From Ruminococcus sp. (GTDB taxonomy: Bacteria > Bacillota > Clostridia > Oscillospirales > Ruminococcaceae): a stretch of DNA of 64,000 nucleotides. A program made the position numbers and the translations under genes. The stretch is taken from assembly GCF_019423705.1 (NCBI RefSeq), contig NZ_JAHZAX010000009.1, positions 1-64,000 on the forward strand, written 5' to 3'. Positions 48,146 to 55,108 of the stretch are shown here, in pieces; within the stretch, counting starts at the first letter, position 1, and every line of letters begins with the position of its first letter. Under the pieces are notes generated by a model. The model had not been told where the DNA came from. It saw only the letters and a program-made list of their open reading frames with translations, and did no database searches.

Positions 48146-48965
48146 ATACTTTGATTTTCCTATACTCTCCCGGCGTCATATTCTCATACCGCTTGAATAC
48201 CACAGAGAAATAAGACCCGTCCTGAAAACCCACCTCGTCCGATATCTCGCCAATGGTCTTGTCGGAGTAAACAAGCAGATCCTTTGCGTGCTGGACCCTC
48301 ACCTGCGCAAGATATTCCATCGGCCGAAGCTGGAAATTCTTCTTGAAAAGCCTGCATAAATGCTGCTCCGATACCCCTGCGATCGCCGCAAGATCACAAA
48401 GCTTTATCTGCTCCGCATAGTGCTCCTCAATATATTGCAAAACCTCCGCCAAAGCCACAGACTGCGCCGTGTAAAATGACGAAAGCCTGTTGTCTGCGAT
48501 TTTTCGGTATTCGATAAGCAAGTCGTAAAGCTGCGCCGACGCATAATGATTGCCGTAAAGCTTGTCGCTTTTTATGGTGTAATACATCTTCGTCATTATC
48601 CGCCGTAACCTGTCCGTGTCGCAGTTTGGAATGTGGGTGAACTTGTTGAGCTTCCACTTGTCAAAAAGCACAGCCACTTGATCGCCCGAAAACGCTATCC
48701 AGTCAAGATACCAGCCGCCATCGCCAACTGCGTGATATTCGTGAGGACAGTACGCAGGTATGAAAAACATCGAGTTTTCGCCGATCTTCGTGACCTCGCC
48801 ATTTATTATAACTTCACCCTCACCTGAGCGTGAAAGAAATATCTGCGGATATTCGTAACCCTCCGCCCTCTTTATCGGAAACTGCCAGCTCTCCAGCCCC
48901 AGCCCCACAACATAAAAAGGCAGCCCTTTTTCATCGCCGATGACCGGATAGATCTGCTTGAACAT
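48144..48965 (-). CDS. AraC-family transcriptional regulator with cupin domain
   Basis: A 273-residue regulator from ATG 48965, with GGGGGGAAGG upstream. The N-terminal cupin sensor (about 1-150) includes GEGEVIINGEVTKIGENSMFF in pieces and PAYCPHEYHAVGDGGWYLDW; the C-terminus has two helix-turn-helices (CDLAAIAGVSEQHLCRLFKK; TIGEISDEVGFQDGSYFSVVF). Such proteins usually control sugar-use genes; no target is obvious among its neighbours. Its stop overlaps a dispersed repeat. Confidence 0.92.
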   Translation of the reverse strand: MFKQIYPVIGDEKGLPFYVVGLGLESWQFPIKRAEGYEYPQIFLSRSGEGEVIINGEVTKIGENSMFFIPAYCPHEYHAVGDGGWYLDWIAFSGDQVAVLFDKWKLNKFTHIPNCDTDRLRRIMTKMYYTIKSDKLYGNHYASAQLYDLLIEYRKIADNRLSSFYTAQSVALAEVLQYIEEHYAEQIKLCDLAAIAGVSEQHLCRLFKKNFQLRPMEYLAQVRVQHAKDLLVYSDKTIGEISDEVGFQDGSYFSVVFKRYENMTPGEYRKIKV

Positions 48966-49113
48966 CAGCCTTCCCCCCTTGTCTATTTTACCATTCAAAT
49001 TAATGATAACACCCCAAGGATAATTTGTCAAGTGAACGAAACAAATCCCACAAACCAACTACCCTTTTTGTGAATTATGTCAAATATCCGCACACATTTT
49101 CTATATTATTGCC

Positions 49114-49470
49114 TTATTCTTTAGAGCTACTTCTGAAGAATAAAGACACAATAAACGCAAACAGCATAGCCGCCGTGATACCCGCCGCTGAAGCAGTCAA
49201 GCCGCCCGTGAATATGCCGAGAAAACCTATCTTGTCCACCTGATCACGCACCCCGTCATAAAGCAGATATCCAAATCCGGTCAATGGCACGCTTGCTCCA
49301 CAGCCTGCAAAGTCAAGAAGCGGCTTGTAAAGCCCCAGAGCCCCGAGGATAACACCGCCCACAACATATGCCACAAGTATCCTCGCAGGGGTCAGCTTCG
49401 TGAAATCTATCAGCACCTGTCCGATTGCGCAGAAAACTCCTCCGATGATAAAAGCCCAAATATAGTCCAT
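49114..49470 (-). CDS. spoVAE: Stage V sporulation protein AE
   Basis: A 118-residue integral membrane protein with about four spans, MDYIWAFIIGGVFCAIGQVLID at the start (in two overlapping pieces) and GFLGIFTGGLTASAAGITAAM near the end. SpoVA proteins form the channel moving dipicolinic acid into the forespore and out at germination. The ATG directly follows the spoVAD stop (TAA-ATG), so both are made together. Confidence 0.93.
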   Translation of the reverse strand: MDYIWAFIIGGVFCAIGQVLIDFTKLTPARILVAYVVGGVILGALGLYKPLLDFAGCGASVPLTGFGYLLYDGVRDQVDKIGFLGIFTGGLTASAAGITAAMLFAFIVSLFFRSSSKE

Positions 49471-50481
49471 TTAATCACTTCCTTTCTCGCTGGATATCCA
49501 TACCAAATGTGATATGGAAGGTATGCTCTCCCCCTGCTGGTTCACCGTCGGCGACATAAGCGCACCCGTCGCCGCAAAGAGAATGTTCTTTATCTCCCCT
49601 GCCCTTATCTTCGGCAGAAAATATCCGCACAAAACGCTTCCGGCGCAGCCACAGCCGCTACCCCCTGCGTGTATATCCTGCTCCTCAAAATCGTATAGCA
49701 TCATTCCGCAGTCCTTGTGATTGTCCCTGATGTTTATATCCTCACGCTCAAAAAGCTCGCAAAGTATCCTGCTTCCCACCTTGCCAAGATCGCCCGTGAC
49801 GATGTAATCAAAATCGCAAGGCTTCATTCCCGTGTCCGTGAAAAATGTGCTGATAGTGGAAAACGCCGCAGGCGCCATTGCCGCACCCATATTGTTTGCG
49901 TCGCTCACGCCCATATCCACGATCTTTCCAATGGTACAGGCTCGGATATACGGCGGCTTGTCCGAGGGGGCAACCACCAGCGCTCCCGAAGCCGTGGCAG
50001 TCCATTGGGAAGTGGGCGTGCGCTGTCCGCCGTAATTGAGGGGAAAGCGGTATTGCCGCTCAGCGGTGCAAAAGTGCGACGACGTCACAGCCATTGCTCT
50101 GTCCGCCACCTCCCTGTCAACAAAAAGTGAAGCCAGCAAAAGCCCCTCCGCCATTGTTGAACACGCCCCGTATATGCCAAGAAACGGCATTTCAAACGCC
50201 CTAATGCCATACGTCGTACCAACGCATTGATTCAGAAGATCGCCGCCAAAAAGCACGTCAATGTCCTGCGGCTCCAGGCCAGCCTTGTCAAGTGCGTGAA
50301 GCACCGCCTGCTTTTGAAGCTGGCTCTCACCCTTTTCAAAAGTGTCCGTAGTAAAATAAGGATCCTCGTTTATCTTGTCAAAATAATCGCCCAGCGGACC
50401 CTCTTTCTCCATTTTTCCGCCTATCGCCGCCGAAGTTATCACCGAAGGGCAGCTTTTTGTGAATTTTGTCGCCTTTGCCAT
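49471..50481 (-). CDS. spoVAD: Stage V sporulation protein AD
   Basis: A 336-residue thiolase-fold protein that binds dipicolinic acid: PSVITSAAIGGKMEKEGPLG, LFGGDLLNQCVGTTYGIRAF, GIYGACSTMAEGLLLAS and DIHAGGSGCGCAGSVLCGYF. With SpoVAE it forms part of the SpoVA channel. SpoVAC, usually encoded just upstream, is not here: the 288 bases upstream hold no gene and the next gene is divergent. A CATAATA motif in that gap (minus strand, about 50,540) could be a forespore sigma -10, but I found no convincing -35. Confidence 0.94.
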   Translation of the reverse strand: MAKATKFTKSCPSVITSAAIGGKMEKEGPLGDYFDKINEDPYFTTDTFEKGESQLQKQAVLHALDKAGLEPQDIDVLFGGDLLNQCVGTTYGIRAFEMPFLGIYGACSTMAEGLLLASLFVDREVADRAMAVTSSHFCTAERQYRFPLNYGGQRTPTSQWTATASGALVVAPSDKPPYIRACTIGKIVDMGVSDANNMGAAMAPAAFSTISTFFTDTGMKPCDFDYIVTGDLGKVGSRILCELFEREDINIRDNHKDCGMMLYDFEEQDIHAGGSGCGCAGSVLCGYFLPKIRAGEIKNILFAATGALMSPTVNQQGESIPSISHLVWISSEKGSD

Positions 50482-50628
50482 ATATAAACATTCCTTTCAT
50501 TCAAATTTATCACTTTTATTTTCCGCACATATAATGATATTATGCACGCCAAGCATTTTTTCGCAAAAAACATACCAAGAAAAATATTATTAATTTCTTA
50601 AACAGTTCTTAAACCGAAATCATTTTAA

Positions 50629-50657
50629 TTGACAAACGCCTTAAAATAAGGTATACT
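50629..50657 (+). promoter_or_regulatory. Promoter of the DUF975/CmpB operon
   Basis: TTGACA (50629-50634), 17-base spacer, TATACT (50652-50657); a leader of about 110 bases follows before the ATG. Rest of the 50482-50769 gap holds no gene. Confidence 0.75.
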
Positions 50658-50769
50658 TTAATATGTCGTATTGTTTCTGATTATGTTAAATTATGCGAAA
50701 ATTTATTTTTTATGAAGAATAATATATAACGATAGTTAAGTAAGAATTTAAGAATGGAGAAAAAACTAT

Positions 50770-52035
50770 ATGAAGAATACCCAAGAGCCTACCGAGCCAC
50801 GGCAAAAGCCCACGCCCGTGAAACTTTCAAGAAAAGAGCTTAAAAAAGGCGCAAAAGTCCGCCTAAAGCGCAATTATATCGCCTGTATCGCCGTATGTTT
50901 TATTATGGTGTTCGTCGCAGGCGAGTATGGTTCCACCACCCAAAATGTTTCGAGCTACGATAACACCCACGTTGCCGACCTCAAATATGACGCCGAGGAC
51001 AAGGAAGAGATCATCAAGGATATGATGACCAACCACCTCACCGCCCAAGAAGTCAGCGACAAATGGCAGATCGACAACCCCGATGCAGTCACAAAATGGC
51101 TCCACGCCTATAAGGAATACGGCGTTGACGGCCTTAATTCAAAGGAAGTCACCTTTTTCGGCTCGTCAAGCGATACCTCGAACCTTGAAGCCCTTGCGGA
51201 CGCATTTTCATTCAGCCGCAACGCCAAGGACAAAGCGCAGGACTATCTTAACAAGCGTCTCAACAATTTCACCACCTCGGCGTCAGTCTATTTCGACAGC
51301 GCCACAAAATCAAATTCCTACCAGTTCTCTCTTCTGACCGCAATCACAAACATCCTCAGCAAGAAAGCTGCTTGGGATACGATAGTGTCGTTTCTCTACT
51401 TCCTGTTCAATCTGCTTTTTACAATATTTATCATAAATATCCTGTTAGTCTGTGAGCGTAGATTTTTCCTTGAAAACCATACCTACAAAAAGACAAAAAT
51501 AGGCAGACTGGGCTTTCTCTTCCGTGAGCGAACCCTCCACCCTGCCAAAACAATGTTCGTCACCAGCATTTTTCAGACCCTCTGGGCGTTCACGATCATC
51601 GGCTACCCTATCAAGTATTATTCCTATTCAATGGTGCCATTCATCTGCGCCGAGAACCCAAATATCAAAACACGCAAGGCAATAAAGCTTTCCACAGCAA
51701 TGACCCGTGGCTATAAATGGCAGCTTTTCAAGCTCGACCTTTCAATGATCGGCTGGTCGCTGCTTTCAAGCATAACATTCGGCGCCGTGGGCGTTTTCTG
51801 GTCAAACCCATACACAACAGCTATCGACGCCGAAGTCTACCTAAAGCTCCGCCGTGAAGCTATCAAAAACAAGCTTCCAAATTATGAAGAGCTCGACGAC
51901 GATCTCCTCGACCTTGATTTCTATGAAGAACGCCTCGCCGAGGAAGCAAAAGCCAATGGCGAAAACCCCGATATCGTCAGAAATATCCCCGTCTATACCC
52001 TAAAGACCCAGCAGCCCGAAGGAGGTGAAGCATAA
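50770..52035 (+). CDS. DUF975-like membrane protein with embedded HTH-like segment
   Basis: A 421-residue membrane protein. A basic N-terminus (SRKELKKGAKVRLKRNY) leads to a first span at about 36-53; further spans lie at about 200-232, 270-290 and 320-350. The C-terminal half (FLFRERTLHPAKTMF, then KTRKAIKLSTAMTRGYKWQLFKLDLSMIGW in pieces) resembles DUF975. Between spans 1 and 2, residues 77-122 (KDMMTNHLTAQEVSDKWQ, AVTKWLHAYKEYGVDGL) look like a transposase-type helix-turn-helix. Function unknown. It overlaps the next gene by one base. Confidence 0.78.
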   Translation: MKNTQEPTEPRQKPTPVKLSRKELKKGAKVRLKRNYIACIAVCFIMVFVAGEYGSTTQNVSSYDNTHVADLKYDAEDKEEIIKDMMTNHLTAQEVSDKWQIDNPDAVTKWLHAYKEYGVDGLNSKEVTFFGSSSDTSNLEALADAFSFSRNAKDKAQDYLNKRLNNFTTSASVYFDSATKSNSYQFSLLTAITNILSKKAAWDTIVSFLYFLFNLLFTIFIINILLVCERRFFLENHTYKKTKIGRLGFLFRERTLHPAKTMFVTSIFQTLWAFTIIGYPIKYYSYSMVPFICAENPNIKTRKAIKLSTAMTRGYKWQLFKLDLSMIGWSLLSSITFGAVGVFWSNPYTTAIDAEVYLKLRREAIKNKLPNYEELDDDLLDLDFYEERLAEEAKANGENPDIVRNIPVYTLKTQQPEGGEA

Positions 52036-52778
52036 TGGAAATGGAAAGAGCCTTGACCCTTGACGATCTCCGAGAGTTCGACCAATACCCCGGCCTTGAA
52101 GTCAACAAGACCTCACATTTCAGCCGCTTCGCCAACAAAACGATCATTCATCGTGACTATCATCGTGACTACACGCTGATGACATATATCCTGCTTTTCT
52201 TCATCTTCGCCCTTATCGGCTGGCTTTGGGAAGTCGGTATCCATATCGTTGAGGACGGCGTTTTCGTCAATCGTGGCACAATGTTCGGCCCTTGGCTGCC
52301 GATATACGGCTTCGGCGGCGTCTGCGGAGTAATAATCCTCAAACGCTTCATCGACCACCACGTCCTCACATTTTTCCTTGTCGTGACCCTCTGCTCAGTT
52401 GTGGAATATTTCACCAGCTGGTATCTCGAGACCTTCAAGCATATGAAATATTGGGATTACACAGGCTATTTCTGCAACCTCAACGGCAGGATATGCCTTG
52501 AAGGAGCTTTGATATTCGGCTTCGCAGGCTGCGCAGGAATATATATAATGGCGCCGTTCTTTGACGATCTGCTGAAAAAGATACCGTTCAAAGCAAGGCT
52601 AGCCGCCTGCATAATTCTCGTGACACTTTTCTGCTGCGACGCCGTATATTCCAAAGCCCACCCAAATCAGGGCAAAGGCATAACAGATTACGCCTATAAC
52701 ACTACAGGCTTTTTCATCTGCGAAGTCCGCAAAGACCGCCCCGACGATCTCGGCTCGCACCTTTATCACATATTGTAA
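52035..52778 (+). CDS. CmpB-like (putative ABC-transporter type IV) membrane protein
   Basis: A 247-residue protein with about 50 soluble N-terminal residues, then five membrane spans. The family pattern is clear: FIFALIGWLWEVGIHIVEDG, VNRGTMFGPWLPIYGFGGVC, VVEYFTSWYLE, YWDYTGYFCNLNGRICLEGAL in pieces. It is a paralogue of the protein at 28659. Coupled to the DUF975-like gene by TAATG overlap, so the two probably act as one membrane complex of unknown role. Confidence 0.85.
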   Translation: MEMERALTLDDLREFDQYPGLEVNKTSHFSRFANKTIIHRDYHRDYTLMTYILLFFIFALIGWLWEVGIHIVEDGVFVNRGTMFGPWLPIYGFGGVCGVIILKRFIDHHVLTFFLVVTLCSVVEYFTSWYLETFKHMKYWDYTGYFCNLNGRICLEGALIFGFAGCAGIYIMAPFFDDLLKKIPFKARLAACIILVTLFCCDAVYSKAHPNQGKGITDYAYNTTGFFICEVRKDRPDDLGSHLYHIL

Positions 52779-52849
52779 ACTGACAATTGCGCAGAACATT
52801 GCCGACAATACAAATGTTGATACGCAATATAACAACGCAGCAAACCCAA

Positions 52850-52913
52850 GGGCGAACGATGTTCGCCCCTACAATAAAAACGGACAGATATTCAATAATC
52901 TATCCGTTTTTTT
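52850..52913 (+). terminator. GTAGGGG-type hairpin followed by terminator
   Basis: GGGCGAACGATGTTCGCCC then CTAC (52850-52872, a dispersed repeat) is followed by a terminator (52876-52913: AAAAACGGA..AGAT, ATCT..TCCGTTTTT and T-run). They close the membrane-pair operon. The remaining bases to 53118 hold no gene I can support. Confidence 0.8.
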
Positions 52914-53118
52914 GTACCCTAAATCGTTTCTGACCTGTTCACACAAATCCGCACCAGTACAAAATTCAGTACAATTAACCATACCGCCCCTCCCTGCATA
53001 AAATAAAACAGCTCTGCGAAAACCCGCACAAATGATTATAACCAGAATTTGTGGTAATAATAACCTTAGCAGGCGATCTGCAACAAAGGCAAAAGCCAAA
53101 AGAATAGGAGTGTTTCAA

Positions 53119-53463
53119 GTGACAGTACACAGGGGCGATATATATTATGCAGACCTCAGCCCGGTAGTGGGCTCAGAGCAGGGCGGAATGAGACCTGTGC
53201 TCATCGTGCAGAACGACGTCGGCAACAAACATTCGCCGACAGTCATAGCCGCAGCAATAACCAGCCGACAGGACAAAGCCAAGCTGCCGACCCACATAGA
53301 AGTCAACGGCGGCACCTGCGGCCTATCCAAGGACTCCGTTGTCCTTCTCGAGCAAATTCGTACATTGGACAAAAAGCGCCTAAAAGAAAAAATGGGCTCA
53401 TTAGACGGAAACTCAATGACCGCCGTAAATTCCGCACTATCCATTAGCTTTGGTCTTTTTTAA
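53119..53463 (+). CDS. mazF: MazF/PemK-type endoribonuclease toxin, without antitoxin
   Basis: A 114-residue protein from GTG 53119, with AGGAG 8-9 bases upstream. VHRGDIYYADLSPVVGSEQGG, then RPVLIVQNDVGN, AAITSRQDKAKLPTH and SVVLLEQIRTLDKKRL match the MazF family, which cuts mRNA at short motifs. No MazE-like ORF lies upstream or downstream, so the antitoxin is elsewhere or the gene acts alone. Its stop codon is at the beginning of a dispersed repeat. Confidence 0.92.
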   Translation: MTVHRGDIYYADLSPVVGSEQGGMRPVLIVQNDVGNKHSPTVIAAAITSRQDKAKLPTHIEVNGGTCGLSKDSVVLLEQIRTLDKKRLKEKMGSLDGNSMTAVNSALSISFGLF

Positions 53464-53585
53464 TTCGCATAGGGCTGGACTGCGGGCAAGTTACGACTCA
53501 ACCCGAGGAGCAGACAGACTTTAAACCGTACACAGCATTAAACCGTACAGAGTGCGGTTGGTGCTGTTCATAAACATTGTTATTA
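53460..53585. repeat. Dispersed ~120-bp repeat, copy 1
   Basis: From TTTTTTAATTCGCATA to about the ACATTGT at 53580. It shares GGGCAAGTTACGACTCA, CCGTACACAGCATTAAACCG and GTGCTG in the same order with the copy at 62621-62745, at roughly 80 percent identity by eye. It begins at the mazF stop. Confidence 0.85.
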
Positions 53586-53597
53586 AACCTGTCAAAC

Positions 53598-53620
53598 GTA
53601 GGGGCGAACATCGTTCGCCC
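53598..53620. repeat. GTAGGGG-type hairpin repeat
   Basis: GTAG then GGGCGAACATCGTTCGCCC followed by TTTTTT; same core as the copy at 62852-62874. With its T-run it could serve as terminator of mazF. Confidence 0.8.
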
Positions 53621-53660
53621 TTTTTTATGCTTATATTCTCTTTTATAACCTACAAAAAAA

Positions 53661-53685
53661 GAGGCGACACAAAGGTCGCCCCTAC
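53661..53685. repeat. GTAGGGG-type hairpin repeat, inverse orientation
   Basis: GAGGCGACACAAAGGTCGCC followed by CCTAC; a third variant, oriented opposite to that at 53598. Confidence 0.7.
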
Positions 53686-53731
53686 ATAAATAATCTCTCA
53701 AACTATTAGAGAACCCACGAGCGGAGCGAGC

Positions 53732-53764
53732 AATTCCTCACTCCTCACTCCTAACTCCTCACTT
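53732..53764 (-). repeat. 33-bp stop-codon repeat at the end of dapL
   Basis: On the minus strand AAGTGAGGAGTTAGGAG then TGAGGAGTGAGGAATT. Its first six bases are the last Lys codon and TGA stop of dapL. It differs from the copies around the carA/carB element at one or two positions. Confidence 0.85.
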
Positions 53765-54964
53765 AGAGAGCAATTTCTTAATTCTCTCCATAGCCTCAAC
53801 AGTCCTGTCCTTGTCGCCGAAAGCAGTCAATCTGAACCAGCCCTCGCCGTTCTTGCCGAAGCCAGCACCGGGAGTACCAACAACATTTGCGTTCTCGAGG
53901 AGATAATCAAAGAACTCCCACGAGCCCATATCATTAGGGCACTTGAGCCAAATGTATGGCGAGTTCTTTCCGCCTGTGTACTTGATACCAAGCTCGTCAA
54001 GGGTGGAAGCCATAACCTTTGCGTTGTTCTGATAGTATTCAATGTTCGCTCTCGTCTGCTTGAGACCTTCCTCAGAGAATACCGCAGCAGCAGCGCATTG
54101 TACAGGGTAAGATACACCGTTGAACTTTGAACCCTCACGTCTGCCCCAAAGCTGTGAAATTGAAACTTCGCTGCCGTCAGAAGCCTTAACAACAAGCTCG
54201 TGAGGTATAACTGTGTAACCGCATCTCATACCTGTGAAGCCGGCTGTCTTTGAAAGTGAGCACATCTCGATAGCGCATTCCTTTGCGCCCTCAACTGCGA
54301 AAATGCTTCTTGGAACGTCCTCTTCTGTGATAAATGCCTCGTATGCTGAATCGTAAATGATGATCGCATTGTTCTTCTTTGCGTAATCTATCCAAACCTT
54401 CAGCTGCTCCTTTGTGTATACAGAACCCGTCGGATTGTTAGGCGAGCAAAGATAAATAAGATCGCACTTAACGTTCTCGTCCGGCATAGCCGCAAAGTTG
54501 TTCTCCTCGTTTGAGTCAGCATAAATTACCTTTCTGCCGCTCATAAGGTTTGTGTCTACATATACAGGATATGCAGGGTCTGTGATAAGTACAACATTGT
54601 CATTGCCGAAAATATCCACAATGTTGCCGCAGTCAGACTTCGCACCGTCGTTGATCCTGATATCGTCCGCAGGAATGTCAACGCCGAAGCTCTTGTAATA
54701 ACCTGCAACAGCTTCCTTGAGGAAGTCATATCCTGCACCGCTGTCCTCGTAACCCTTGAATGTCTCCTTGACGCCCATTTCGTCAGCGCCCTTCTTCATT
54801 GCATCAACAACGCACTTCGCGATAGGCTGTGTAACGTCGCCGATACCCATTCTGATAATGTCAGCCTCAGGGTGAGCCTCTGTGAAAGCCTTTACCTTCT
54901 TTGCAATGTTTATAAAAAGATAATTTTTTTCAAGCTTGAGAAAATTTTCGTTGATAGTTGGCAT
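53759..54964 (-). CDS. dapL: LL-diaminopimelate aminotransferase
   Basis: A 401-residue PLP enzyme converting tetrahydrodipicolinate directly to LL-diaminopimelate. MPTINENFLKLEKNYLFINI, GIGDVTQPIAKCVVDAMKKG, NDGAKSDCGNIVDIFG, ITDPAYPVYVDTNLM and the PLP Lys in MCSLSKTAGFTGMRCGY are diagnostic. Its product is the substrate of DapF, encoded in the CarB-DapF fusion 144 bases upstream on the same strand, so the two lysine/peptidoglycan steps are probably co-transcribed. The TGA stop lies inside a dispersed 33-bp repeat. Confidence 0.96.
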   Translation of the reverse strand: MPTINENFLKLEKNYLFINIAKKVKAFTEAHPEADIIRMGIGDVTQPIAKCVVDAMKKGADEMGVKETFKGYEDSGAGYDFLKEAVAGYYKSFGVDIPADDIRINDGAKSDCGNIVDIFGNDNVVLITDPAYPVYVDTNLMSGRKVIYADSNEENNFAAMPDENVKCDLIYLCSPNNPTGSVYTKEQLKVWIDYAKKNNAIIIYDSAYEAFITEEDVPRSIFAVEGAKECAIEMCSLSKTAGFTGMRCGYTVIPHELVVKASDGSEVSISQLWGRREGSKFNGVSYPVQCAAAAVFSEEGLKQTRANIEYYQNNAKVMASTLDELGIKYTGGKNSPYIWLKCPNDMGSWEFFDYLLENANVVGTPGAGFGKNGEGWFRLTAFGDKDRTVEAMERIKKLLSK

Positions 54965-55108
54965 AATTCTAGCTCCTTTTCATTCTTTTGCCGAGTTAAA
55001 TTTCAAAAGTTTGTCGGCTCAAACTTATAAAACGCATACAGCCGCAAAGCTTTGTTAAAAACGCTCTGCGGCTGCCGCTCTATACCCGCAGAAACCTACG
55101 AGCTGTTT

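Noticed and set aside
50530..50550. Possible sigma-G promoter of spoVAD
   Set aside because: A CATAATA -10 is present on the minus strand, but no matching -35 lies at 17-18 bases.
53498..53701. 67-codon minus-strand ORF resembling part of the one at 62660-62983
   Set aside because: The shared VRFNAVYGL words come from the dispersed 120-bp repeat, not from a protein family.
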